Shown here piece by piece: positions 10,005-17,026 of a stretch of 32,508 nucleotides of DNA. This DNA comes from an uncultured Croceitalea sp. (lineage in GTDB: Bacteria; Bacteroidota; Bacteroidia; Flavobacteriales; Flavobacteriaceae). The notes below the pieces were generated by a model that was given only the letters and a program-made list of their open reading frames with translations, did no database searches and was not told the DNA's origin. A program made the position numbers and the translations under genes. Numbering within the stretch: position 1 is the first letter of the stretch; every line of letters starts with the position of its first letter. Where the stretch lies: contig CALEYA010000038.1 in NCBI GenBank assembly GCA_937926215.1, positions 1 to 32,508 on the forward strand. The letters run 5' to 3'.

Positions 10005-11450
10005 ATGCGAACACTAATTTGCGCTATTGGTATTCTAGTAAGTATTGTGCACACTTCCCGTGCGCAAAATTCTCCAGATTGTAGATCGGCTGTCCCCGTT
10101 TGTGCAGATGCCCCTATTATGGGAATGGCGGATGGCAATGGCGATATAATGGATTTTGAAGAAGAATTAAGACAGACTGGATGCCTACAAAAAGGCAGCT
10201 TTGTCTCCGCTGATATTGAAAACAATTCTTCTTGGTATGTCTTTCGGGCGGGTACCGATGGACAAATAGGATTTAACATTGAAGCGTTACCCGTCATACC
10301 AGGAGGGGTGGTCACGGCGGATTATGATTTTGCATTGTATGGGCCTTTTGATCAAACCCCTGGTGATAATTTTTGTACTGATATTGGTAATGGTAACATT
10401 CAGCCGATACGATGCAATTTTGAAAGTAATACCACTAATTTTACAGGTATAGGGATGAATCCGGTGGACGGGCGGGTTGGTGCGCCAAATGTGACGCAAA
10501 GTCAAAATACTTATGACGAGTTTATCAATGTTGAAGCTGGGGAACTTTATTTTTTATTTATCAATAACTTCAGGGACAATGCAAACAACGACCCAGAAAT
10601 GTTTGAGCTTACGTTTACGGGAAGTTCTGTAGACACTGATCAAAATACAGCTTTGGATTGTACACTACGTGATGAATTTCTTGGATTGGATATCATAGCC
10701 TGCGAAGGCGATCCAGATATTGTGTTGAGCGCGCGTAATTCTCCTGCTGGTCCTAATATTCGTAATATTATTTGGTCGGTTGATGCGGATGGAGATGGTG
10801 TCATAGATACCCCACCATTGCTCATGGGACCAGATGCTTTTGAATTAACCGTTACCAGTCCTAATTCCGGTCGGTATTTTGTAAGCATTACAACTATATT
10901 TGATGAAGTTTTTTCAGATGAAATAGACATCACCTTTTTTGGTGAGCCCCAATTGGATGAAGTTATCATTATAGAAGATTTGACCAACGCCGATGATCCT
11001 GATACCTATGATGTGGAAATTGTACCCGTAGGAGACGGCGATTTTGAATATGCCTTAAACGGCGGTGAATTTCAGGATAGTCCTATATTTCTAGATATTC
11101 CCCCTGGGGAAAATACCGTCGTTATCAATGATAAAAATGGCTGTGGTACAACGGACCCTATTCCCTTTATTGTGGTAGGCTATCCGAAGTTTTTTACGCC
11201 CAATGGAGATGCCTTTAATCCAGAATGGAGCGTAAAGGGAGCAGAATTTTTAATCAACCCCACCGTATTCATCTTTGACCGTTTTGGCAAACTACTCAAA
11301 CAATTGAATGATAATGGGGGTTGGGACGGAACTTTTAACGGAAGGGACATGCCATCTTCGGATTATTGGTTCCGATTGGAATACGAGCGCACGGAGCAAA
11401 CCGCTATTGTGGCCAAAACGGTTCGCAATCACTTTTCTTTAGTACGTTAA
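10005..11450 (+). CDS. T9SS type B sorted surface protein, shorter paralog
   Basis: A 481-residue relative of the preceding gene's product. Signal peptide residues 1-20 (ending TSRAQ), then NSPDCRSAVPVCADAPI, which lines up with SPDCATAIPICSNTPI in the paralog, then the same N-terminal beta domain with ENNSSWYVFR and YDFALYGP. It has fewer middle repeats. Residues 393-481 are the type B sorting domain: FFTPNGDAFNPEW, VFIFDRFGKLL, GWDGTFNG, SSDYWFRL. The pair shares layout and both ends (NFSLRR and HFSLVR), so it arose by tandem duplication. The acidic segment with DADGDGVIDTP (about 260-270) resembles a calcium-binding Asp-rich loop. I see no clear promoter in the 130 bases before it, so it may be read from the upstream gene. 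Confidence 0.9.
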   Translation: MRTLICAIGILVSIVHTSRAQNSPDCRSAVPVCADAPIMGMADGNGDIMDFEEELRQTGCLQKGSFVSADIENNSSWYVFRAGTDGQIGFNIEALPVIPGGVVTADYDFALYGPFDQTPGDNFCTDIGNGNIQPIRCNFESNTTNFTGIGMNPVDGRVGAPNVTQSQNTYDEFINVEAGELYFLFINNFRDNANNDPEMFELTFTGSSVDTDQNTALDCTLRDEFLGLDIIACEGDPDIVLSARNSPAGPNIRNIIWSVDADGDGVIDTPPLLMGPDAFELTVTSPNSGRYFVSITTIFDEVFSDEIDITFFGEPQLDEVIIIEDLTNADDPDTYDVEIVPVGDGDFEYALNGGEFQDSPIFLDIPPGENTVVINDKNGCGTTDPIPFIVVGYPKFFTPNGDAFNPEWSVKGAEFLINPTVFIFDRFGKLLKQLNDNGGWDGTFNGRDMPSSDYWFRLEYERTEQTAIVAKTVRNHFSLVR

Positions 11451-11451
11451 C

Positions 11452-11480
11452 AAAAAAAGGACTGCTTGGAAATGCAGTCT
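11452..11480 (-). terminator. Rho-independent terminator (minus strand)
   Basis: Read on the minus strand, a 7-bp stem (AGACTGC with GCAGTCC, one wobble) with an 8-base loop runs into seven T. It has the same layout as the rho terminator at 19122-19156. It would end transcripts of the OmpP1 gene, although that gene stops 430 bases earlier, on the far side of a repeat cluster. On the plus strand it lacks a T run. Confidence 0.65.
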
Positions 11481-11498
11481 CTCACGAAGTTTTTTAGC

Positions 11499-11522
11499 CA
11501 ATCCAAAAAGTTTAATGAGTTC
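11499..11522 (+). repeat. Imperfect direct repeat, left copy (right copy 11878-11902)
   Basis: CAATCCAAAAAGT followed by TTAATGAGTTC recurs at 11878-11902 as CAATCCAAAAAGT plus CTAAATGAGTTC, about 22 of 25 positions alike. The two copies flank the hairpin repeats of this gene-free stretch. Confidence 0.6.
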
Positions 11523-11546
11523 GATATACAAAGAGTCTCATTAAAC
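11510..11546. repeat. 10-bp perfect inverted repeat
   Basis: GTTTAATGAG (11510-11519) and CTCATTAAAC (11537-11546) are exact reverse complements around a 17-base loop. No T run follows, so it is not an obvious terminator. It overlaps the left direct repeat copy. Confidence 0.6.
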
Positions 11547-11590
11547 GCTTAAAAAGGAAATAAACTTTCAAAGGTGACAACACAGAAGTT

Positions 11591-11650
11591 CCTCCCTTTG
11601 GTAAAGGGAGGTGGATTGACACACAGTGTCAAGACGGAGGGATTCCAACA
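11591..11650. repeat. REP-like double-hairpin element
   Basis: Two perfect hairpins side by side: a 9-bp CCTCCCTTT/AAAGGGAGG stem with loop GGT (11591-11611) and a 7-bp TTGACAC/GTGTCAA stem with loop ACA (11616-11632), followed by GACGGAGGGATT. From memory, the frame GGGAGGTGG-hairpin-GACGGAGGGATT is a scattered intergenic repeat in flavobacterial genomes with a variable middle hairpin; I could not check this. No coding role. Confidence 0.65.
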
Positions 11651-11700
11651 CAAACCACAACTAATCTCCCCTTTCTTCTTCCCTTTGGTCAGAATTCATT

Positions 11701-11721
11701 CCCCTCTTTGTTTAAGAGGGG
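11701..11721. repeat. Perfect 8-bp hairpin, probable end of the REP-like element
   Basis: CCCCTCTT (11701-11708) and AAGAGGGG (11714-11721) pair around TGTTT. Followed by GGCAATCC, which echoes in reverse the GGATTG next to the first hairpin. It may mark the other end of one composite element covering about 11591-11735. Confidence 0.5.
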
Positions 11722-11791
11722 GGCAATCCATTAATGTGAGTAGAATGAAAACCTCTTGTTTGGACACATAAATGACAATGAATATCGTCAA

Positions 11792-11818
11792 TGTCACATC
11801 GAGTTGGGTCGAGAAGTC
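11792..11818. repeat. Short intergenic repeat with TCGA...TCGA core
   Basis: TGTCACATCGAG, then TTGGG, then TCGAGAAGTC. Its reverse complement, beginning CTTCTCGAC and ending TCGATGTGACA, has the form of a short repeat that I recall as very common between genes in Flavobacteriaceae. A genome-wide count would settle it. Confidence 0.5.
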
Positions 11819-11877
11819 ATAAAAGCATCCATTTCGATTAAGTCCTTAACAGTGCAAGAAATAGCTGATTTTCGCTT

Positions 11878-11902
11878 CAATCCAAAAAGTCTAAATGAGT
11901 TC
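11878..11902 (+). repeat. Imperfect direct repeat, right copy
   Basis: Partner of 11499-11522. It ends 10 bases before the OmpP1 gene's stop codon position at 11912. Confidence 0.6.
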
Positions 11903-11911
11903 ATCGAATTA

Positions 11912-13417
11912 TCAGAACTTAAGGGTATAGGTCAGACTAACGTTGGTATTGGAGCGGTTTACCAAGGCGTTATTGGATAGCGCCGAATCAAAGAAGAACT
12001 CGTTGGTATCGCGTTCCAGTCGTGTTACGGCGAGGTCCAATTTACTTGAACCAAAATCATAACCGATACCACCGGAATAGGCTTGTAAATCCCCGACCAA
12101 AGTACCATCTTCATACGGACTGTCCTCAAACCGATAACCGGCCCTTAAGCTAACTTGTTGTACTCTATATTCCCCGCCAAGCCTAAAACTATTTACGGCT
12201 CCAAGCTGGTTGGAAATAAAATCGTTTTCTTCACTAAAAATAGGATCGGAAGAAGGGCCAAGCTGCGCTTGCGACATATCTTGATAGCTGTAATCAAAAC
12301 TGAGCAACCCATCTTTTCCAAAGATAACCGCTAAGCTTCCCGTTAGTTTTGATGGAATTTTGATGCGATAGATATCAAACAGGTTAACCACGTTAAAATT
12401 GATAAAGTCGATATTGGCATCCGCTAGGTCAGAATCAACACTTTGGCCTAAATCGTCCGCAAAGCGATACCAGGTTGGGGATTGATAGCTTCCACCAACC
12501 CTCACATTTTCATTCAGTTTGGCAATAGCTCCCAAACTAAAGGAAAATCCGGTGCCTTCAGATCGTAAAAAATTATCAAAAACCGTGGATTGTATGGGAG
12601 AATCCGCGTCAAAACCGGACTCGTCCAAACGCGTCAATCTTTCGTAGAATATAGAGTGGAAGTTTAGGGATGCGCCTAAATATAGATTTTCTTCATATTG
12701 TCCGGATAAGTTGGCCGTAAACTTGCTGTTATTGCCATTGATAGCCTGTTGGAAGCGTTGGTTCACAGTAGAATAAAGCGCATTGGAAGTGTAGGTGTCG
12801 CTACCTAAATCATCCTCATCGGAAGGATTGATAAACCCGCCAAAGTACCCTAAAAAGGCCTGTTGGTCCCCAAAACCTTGCTGTTCCCCAATCCTTAGGT
12901 AGGCTTCCTCTATAAATTCCCCTTCCTGTAATAGAATATCACCAAAAGGAACCCCTTGCGCAAAGTTTAGAAAATAGGTGTCTATTCCTTGATCGGTATT
13001 ACCAGACGCAAAAATTTCATCATCAAAATTAGAAACAATATCATAGTTGAAGGCAAGGGCAATTTTTTTCCATGGCCCCTCATCATTCGATTTAAAAACA
13101 AAAACCCCTCCAGCTTGGTTGATATCCGCACTTCTAGCGTTTACGTTTCCGGTATTGGAACCAAAAAGCGCCGTATTGTCGTTGTTAAAGGAAGTTCCAC
13201 TTACCGCAAATTGACTATGGTTGAAAATAGCGGTACCTGCTGGATTGCTGTTTAAGGAAGATAAGTCGCCCCCAAGCGCTCCAAAGGCGCCGCCCATGGC
13301 TTGGAATCTTGCCGTGCCTTGAAGGTTTTCGGTTCCTATCCTGACCACATCTTCAATATTTTGGGCGGTTAGGTTTACACATACCACACCCATCATGAAA
13401 GTTAAAAATCGTTTCAT
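11912..13417 (-). CDS. OmpP1/FadL/TodX family outer-membrane transport protein
   Basis: A 501-residue beta-barrel outer-membrane protein. Signal peptide residues 1-18 (ending NLTAQ); residues 36-61 carry the family start TARFQAMGGAFGALGGD and SLNSNPAG; then long alternating beta strands with aromatic girdles, and a final Phe after VSLTYTLKF, the usual recognition signal for the barrel assembly machinery. FadL-type barrels let long-chain fatty acids or other hydrophobic compounds through the outer membrane; flavobacterial versions are often labelled hemin receptor without proof. The start lies 37 bases after the stop of the FG/RS lipoprotein gene on the same strand, so both may share a transcript. 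Confidence 0.88.
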   Translation of the reverse strand: MKRFLTFMMGVVCVNLTAQNIEDVVRIGTENLQGTARFQAMGGAFGALGGDLSSLNSNPAGTAIFNHSQFAVSGTSFNNDNTALFGSNTGNVNARSADINQAGGVFVFKSNDEGPWKKIALAFNYDIVSNFDDEIFASGNTDQGIDTYFLNFAQGVPFGDILLQEGEFIEEAYLRIGEQQGFGDQQAFLGYFGGFINPSDEDDLGSDTYTSNALYSTVNQRFQQAINGNNSKFTANLSGQYEENLYLGASLNFHSIFYERLTRLDESGFDADSPIQSTVFDNFLRSEGTGFSFSLGAIAKLNENVRVGGSYQSPTWYRFADDLGQSVDSDLADANIDFINFNVVNLFDIYRIKIPSKLTGSLAVIFGKDGLLSFDYSYQDMSQAQLGPSSDPIFSEENDFISNQLGAVNSFRLGGEYRVQQVSLRAGYRFEDSPYEDGTLVGDLQAYSGGIGYDFGSSKLDLAVTRLERDTNEFFFDSALSNNALVNRSNTNVSLTYTLKF

Positions 13418-13454
13418 AGTGTATTATTTGATTGCTGTAAAATGAATTGAAAGC

Positions 13455-14753
13455 TTATCTTCTTCTACCGGAACTTCGGGATCCAGAGGACCTGCCGCTA
13501 GATCGGCTAGAACTTCTTACGCTACCAGAGCTTCTTGAGCTGCTGCGACCAGAACTTCTAAAACCGGAACTTCTGGAAGAACTCCTACCGCTACTTCTGA
13601 AACCTGAACTTCTGGAAGAACTTCTACCACTGCTACGAACACCGGAACTTCTTGTAGTGCTAGGCCTTCTAACGCTACTGCTCCTGCCGGAGAAGGAACG
13701 GTTGGGCGTACTTCTATTTGTTCGTATGCCGGTACTTCTTGTAGAACGTGTACCAACACCATTTCTGGAATAGGACCTATTACTTCGTGTTGCCCCATCG
13801 TATCGTGGCACGGCTCTGGTGCTTCTGCTACTTCTGTAACTTCTATTTCTTGCAATGGCATCTGCACTTACCGATCTTCTTGATGTTGTTCCACCTCGAA
13901 CACTTCTTCCAGTTGCACTGCGCCTAGCGGAAGATTGTCCAATAGCCGATCTTCCCCTATCGGAGCGAATGCCGGAGCGTGTGATATTTCTACTTCTGTT
14001 GAATACGGCCGATCTTCCCCTTAGGGCATTTGAGGCCACGGAACTCCTGCGTATACCAGATCTTCTACGTCCGTTTAATGGACCGGTAATTCCATGTCCT
14101 GTAATCAGTCCACGTCGATAAGCATAAGGATTACCAAAACGACCGTATCCAAATCGGTTAAAACCGTATCCAAAACCGCCATAATAGGGGTAGCCAAAAC
14201 CTCCAAAACCAAATCTATTGAATCCAAAACCAAACCCAAATCGGTTAAATCCAAACCCGCCGCCGTAAAAGAAAGGGTCATAAAAACCGAACCCGCCAAA
14301 GAAGGGCGATCCAAACCCAAACGCACCAAACGCATAGGGATTTTCATAAACGTTTATATTTACTTGCGAAGGATTATCACCCCAACCCGGATTTCCTTCG
14401 TATGTATTGTTGCTTGCCAAATAACCGGTCTGTTCCCCTAGAGGGATAGAATCGTTTACCGAACCACTATAATAGTCATCTACATCGGTAAAGATTTCTT
14501 CATCCAATATCTCGTCGTATTCATTTGCCTTTTCCCCAAAATAATCCCCATAGATGTTACTTTCCACTGCATCGTTCTGTACTGCTTGCGCAGATTTTTT
14601 TTCTACATAAACAGCTTTGTTACCACTGGAATAGATACCATCGTCATCATAATAGGAAGCTTGTTGGTACGAGCCGCAGGATACAAAAACAAGGGCGAAC
14701 GCAAGCACTAAGGTCGCGTATTGAATTGTTGGGCGGGGTAAAGAATTACGCAT
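13455..14753 (-). CDS. Lipoprotein with FG-rich and RS-rich low-complexity regions, function unknown
   Basis: A 432-residue protein not recognised from any functional family. From the chosen ATG (14753) it starts MRNSLPRPTIQY, then a hydrophobic segment and a lipobox FVSC with Cys26. Residues about 30-135 are acidic and Tyr/Asn-rich. Residues about 141-207 are almost only Gly, Phe, Tyr, Asn and Arg, built of FGFNRFGFG-like units. Residues about 229-432 are Arg/Ser/Gly-rich and very basic, ending RSSGRRR, with three near-identical 13-residue units (bases 13533-13649). The frame stays open upstream to 14840, but that would overlap the divergent proS start region and bury the signal peptide. FG and RG/RS regions are typical of proteins that self-associate or bind nucleic acid or glycans; a surface matrix or anchoring role is only a guess. 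Confidence 0.8.
   Translation of the reverse strand: MRNSLPRPTIQYATLVLAFALVFVSCGSYQQASYYDDDGIYSSGNKAVYVEKKSAQAVQNDAVESNIYGDYFGEKANEYDEILDEEIFTDVDDYYSGSVNDSIPLGEQTGYLASNNTYEGNPGWGDNPSQVNINVYENPYAFGAFGFGSPFFGGFGFYDPFFYGGGFGFNRFGFGFGFNRFGFGGFGYPYYGGFGYGFNRFGYGRFGNPYAYRRGLITGHGITGPLNGRRRSGIRRSSVASNALRGRSAVFNRSRNITRSGIRSDRGRSAIGQSSARRSATGRSVRGGTTSRRSVSADAIARNRSYRSSRSTRAVPRYDGATRSNRSYSRNGVGTRSTRSTGIRTNRSTPNRSFSGRSSSVRRPSTTRSSGVRSSGRSSSRSSGFRSSGRSSSRSSGFRSSGRSSSRSSGSVRSSSRSSGRSSGSRSSGRRR
13533..13649 (-). repeat. Three tandem 39-bp in-frame repeats
   Basis: Encode SSGVRSSGRSSSR, SSGFRSSGRSSSR and SSGFRSSGRSSSR in the C-terminal region of the FG/RS lipoprotein. Unit number may differ between strains through slippage. 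Confidence 0.8.
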
Positions 14754-14850
14754 GTGATTAATTTTATTGTTGAACATAGTAAAAATAGTTAGTTTTACCG
14801 CACTATTTTTTGATAAAAGAAGACACAAGTTTTGTGCCAAACTATATAAG
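14754..14850. promoter_or_regulatory. Divergent intergenic region between FG/RS lipoprotein gene and proS
   Basis: A 97-base A/T-rich spacer that must hold both promoters. A plus-strand near-match TATTTTTTG lies at 14803-14811, one base longer than TAnnTTTG, 40 bases before the proS ATG. Nothing better is visible, so exact promoters are not called. Confidence 0.35.
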
Positions 14851-16326
14851 ATGGGAAAAAAATTGACGAGTAGGGCAGAAGATTACTCCAAATGGTACAA
14901 TGAACTTGTTGTAAAAGCGGATTTGGCGGAGAACTCCGGTGTACGGGGTTGTATGGTCATTAAACCCTATGGATACGCCATATGGGAAAAGATGCAGGCG
15001 GCATTGGATAAAATGTTTAAGGATACGGGACATGAAAATGCTTATTTTCCGCTATTTATCCCAAAATCCTATTTAAGCAAAGAAGCCAGTCATGTAGAAG
15101 GTTTTGCCAAGGAATGTGCGGTAGTTACGCATTACCGACTGAAAAATGCCGAGGATGGAAGCGGTATCGTTGTGGATGAGGATGCCAAGTTGGAAGAGGA
15201 GCTTATCGTGAGACCCACATCGGAAACCATTATTTGGGATACCTATAGAAAGTGGATCCAATCATATCGGGATTTACCGCTTTTGATCAATCAATGGGCC
15301 AATGTGGTCCGCTGGGAGATGCGCACACGCTTGTTTTTGCGTACGGCGGAATTTTTATGGCAGGAAGGTCATACGGCCCATGCCACGGAAAAAGAAGCCA
15401 TGGAAGAAGCGGAACAGATGATGCACGTTTATGCGGATTTTGCCGAGAACCATATGGCGGTTCCGGTGATTAAGGGAACCAAAACGGAGAGTGAACGTTT
15501 TGCCGGTGCTGTGGAAACTTTTTGCATTGAGGCTTTAATGCAAGACGGAAAAGCGTTACAGGCGGGGACGTCCCATTTTCTAGGACAAAATTTTGCCAAA
15601 GCTTTTGATGTAAAATATGCCACCAAAGATGGCAAGCAAGAGTATGTTTGGGCAACCTCATGGGGTGTTTCTACCCGCTTAATGGGCGCGCTGATCATGA
15701 CGCATAGCGATGATAATGGTTTGGTGTTGCCGCCAAAGTTGGCCCCAATACAAGTGGTTATCGTCCCTATTTATAAAGGAGAGGAACAGTTGGAGGCCAT
15801 TTCTGAAAAAGTGAAACCTTTTATTGACGAGTTAAAGGCAAAGGGCATTTCCGTAAAGTACGATAATCGGGATACCTATAAACCCGGTTTTAAATTCCAC
15901 GAGTATGAGCTTAAGGGGGTTCCGATACGTTTGGCCATTGGTCAACGCGATATGGAAAATGGGACTTTTGAGGTAGCACGACGGGATACCTTGGAAAAAG
16001 AAACCGTTGCTGCGGACGAGGTAGTGGAAAAGATAGTTTGGCTTTTAGAAGATATTCAGGAGCAATTGCACCAAAGGGCCGGCAGGTACCAGCAGGAGCA
16101 TATTACCAAAGTGGAGACTTATGACGAGTTTAAAAAAGTACTCGAGGAAAAAGGCGGATTTGTTTCCGCACATTGGGACGGCACCACGGTTACCGAAGAC
16201 CTCATAAAGGAAGAAACCAAGGCTACTATACGCTGTATTCCCATAGCTGTGGAAAAAGAAGAAGGATCCTGTATAATAACGGGAGAACCATCTCCTTATC
16301 GGGTATTGTTCGCCAAAGCGTATTAG
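14851..16326 (+). CDS. proS: Prolyl-tRNA synthetase, archaeal/eukaryotic-like type
   Basis: Class II synthetase that charges tRNA-Pro. I start it at the ATG at 14851 ([16 protein letters not shown]), giving 491 residues; the open frame extends upstream to 14767, but those residues do not resemble the family. It has RPTSET (121-126), motif 2 [15 protein letters not shown] with WQEGHTAHA (154-178), motif 3 [10 protein letters not shown] (274-283) and the anticodon domain from about residue 300. There is no insertion (editing) domain between motifs 2 and 3. The C-terminal zinc-like region ends in a Tyr (FAKAY), the mark of the archaeal/eukaryotic-like form. Two tRNA-Glu genes follow, but from their own promoter. 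Confidence 0.96.
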   Translation: MGKKLTSRAEDYSKWYNELVVKADLAENSGVRGCMVIKPYGYAIWEKMQAALDKMFKDTGHENAYFPLFIPKSYLSKEASHVEGFAKECAVVTHYRLKNAEDGSGIVVDEDAKLEEELIVRPTSETIIWDTYRKWIQSYRDLPLLINQWANVVRWEMRTRLFLRTAEFLWQEGHTAHATEKEAMEEAEQMMHVYADFAENHMAVPVIKGTKTESERFAGAVETFCIEALMQDGKALQAGTSHFLGQNFAKAFDVKYATKDGKQEYVWATSWGVSTRLMGALIMTHSDDNGLVLPPKLAPIQVVIVPIYKGEEQLEAISEKVKPFIDELKAKGISVKYDNRDTYKPGFKFHEYELKGVPIRLAIGQRDMENGTFEVARRDTLEKETVAADEVVEKIVWLLEDIQEQLHQRAGRYQQEHITKVETYDEFKKVLEEKGGFVSAHWDGTTVTEDLIKEETKATIRCIPIAVEKEEGSCIITGEPSPYRVLFAKAY

Positions 16327-16345
16327 TAGGTTAAAAAATAATATC

Positions 16346-16363
16346 TAACTATTGCAATAGTTA
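16346..16363. repeat. 18-bp perfect palindrome over the -33 box
   Basis: TAACTATTG and CAATAGTTA form an uninterrupted palindrome whose centre contains the TTG of the tRNA-Glu promoter. It could be a binding site for a dimeric regulator, or the stem of a weak proS terminator (it begins 19 bases after the proS stop, but the following sequence is AAAAATAG rather than T). Confidence 0.6.
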
Positions 16364-16381
16364 AAAATAGTTGTATTTTTG
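16352..16381 (+). promoter_or_regulatory. Promoter of the tRNA-Glu pair
   Basis: TTG (16352-16354), exactly 19 bases, then TATTTTTG (16374-16381): a full match to the Bacteroidota housekeeping promoter. The first tRNA begins 22 bases after the -7 box. This is the best promoter in the window. Confidence 0.75.
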
Positions 16382-16402
16382 CATCCGCAATTAAGCGACC
16401 TT

Positions 16403-16474
16403 GGCCCGTTCGTCTAGGGGTTAGGACGCCAGGTTTTCATCCTGGTAACAGGGGTTCGATTCCCCTACGGGCTA
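16403..16474 (+). tRNA. tRNA-Glu (anticodon TTC), copy 1
   Basis: A 72-base cloverleaf. The acceptor arm GGCCCGT pairs with ACGGGCT (first pair G-T), the anticodon arm is CCAGG-TTTTCAT-CCTGG with TTC at the anticodon, and the T arm is AGGGG-TTCGATT-CCCCT. The discriminator base is A. The CCA end is not encoded. Identical to copy 2. Confidence 0.96.
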
Positions 16475-16549
16475 CAAGACAAGGTTAAAAATTGGAAGTG
16501 GAAAGTTTTAAATAAAGCTTCGTAGTTCCTTTATGGTAACCTTTTTTAT

Positions 16550-16621
16550 GGCCCGTTCGTCTAGGGGTTAGGACGCCAGGTTTTCATCCTGGTAACAGGG
16601 GTTCGATTCCCCTACGGGCTA
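16550..16621 (+). tRNA. tRNA-Glu (anticodon TTC), copy 2
   Basis: Same 72 bases as copy 1, 75 bases downstream. The spacer between them holds no promoter that I can see, so both are probably cut from one precursor, possibly continuing into rpsT. Confidence 0.96.
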
Positions 16622-16705
16622 CAGGATTAATTGTATAATTAAAAATTAAGAATGCAGAATGTTGTCATTTTTAATTCAACATTCAAATTTCGTAATTAAC
16701 AAGAT

Positions 16706-16957
16706 ATGGCAAACCATAAGTCAGCATTAAAGAGAATTAGAAGAAACGAAGCAGTACGTTTACGTAACAGGTATCAGCATAAAACAGTGCGTAATGCCAT
16801 CAAAAAGTTACGTAACGAAGAAGATAAAAAAGCTGCAGAGACCTTATTGCCTTCTGTTGTTGGAATGATCGATAAATTGGCCAAGAGAAATATTATTCAC
16901 GCTAATAAGGCCGGTAACCTAAAGAGTAAGTTGATGCGTAGTGTTGCCGCTATGTAA
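16706..16957 (+). CDS. rpsT: 30S ribosomal protein S20
   Basis: An 83-residue basic helical protein that binds 16S rRNA early in small-subunit assembly. The start [15 protein letters not shown] and the end [16 protein letters not shown] are typical of the family, and the length is normal (E. coli 87). It lies 84 bases after the second tRNA-Glu and has no clear promoter of its own, so it may be read from the tRNA promoter. A strong terminator follows. Confidence 0.97.
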   Translation: MANHKSALKRIRRNEAVRLRNRYQHKTVRNAIKKLRNEEDKKAAETLLPSVVGMIDKLAKRNIIHANKAGNLKSKLMRSVAAM

Positions 16958-16977
16958 GCTTATTTTTGTTTTAGAAT

Positions 16978-17014
16978 ACAAAAAACCTTGCTCTTTTAAG
17001 TAAGGTTTTTTTGT
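16978..17014. terminator. Bidirectional rho-independent terminator
   Basis: AAAAAACCTT (16980-16989) pairs with AAGGTTTTTT (17002-17011) around a 12-base loop. The A tract on one side and the T tract on the other let it work for rpsT on the plus strand and for the convergent membrane-protein gene ending at 17027. Confidence 0.85.
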
Positions 17015-17026
17015 GCGCTATTGTCT

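Larger units (their letters stand above)
11451..11911. other. Gene-free convergent region with repeats
   Basis: A 461-base stretch between the ends of two convergent genes. It holds a minus-strand terminator, an inverted repeat, a REP-like cluster, a second short repeat and flanking imperfect direct repeats, each listed separately. A 74-codon open frame at its right end (from 11756) runs into the OmpP1 gene and shows no family resemblance, so I do not call it a gene. Confidence 0.7.

Noticed and set aside
11459-11480. Hairpin after the second T9SS gene as a plus-strand terminator
   Set aside because: The plus strand has no T run after the stem, while the minus strand has seven; it is called as a minus-strand terminator.
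11756-11980. 74-codon plus-strand frame ending inside the OmpP1 gene
   Set aside because: No family resemblance, overlaps the barrel gene's essential C-terminus antisense, and covers a common intergenic repeat.
13447-13773. Plus-strand open frame of 108 codons, Leu/Pro/Glu-rich and repetitive
   Set aside because: It is the antisense of the Arg/Ser repeat region of the FG/RS lipoprotein gene; its repeats only mirror that gene's codons, and it has no start context or family match.
14094-14441. Plus-strand 115-codon Lys/Ser/Thr-rich frame
   Set aside because: Antisense to the Phe/Gly-rich region of the lipoprotein gene; its composition is explained by that bias.
14754-14840. Upstream extension of the FG/RS lipoprotein by 29 residues
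   Set aside because: It would place a polar tail before the signal peptide and overlap the proS leader; the ATG at 14753 gives a standard lipoprotein signal.
14767-14850. Upstream extension of proS by 28 residues
   Set aside because: The extension has no similarity to prolyl-tRNA synthetases and would overlap the promoter region and the likely leader of the divergent lipoprotein gene; [12 protein letters not shown] at 14851 is the natural start.
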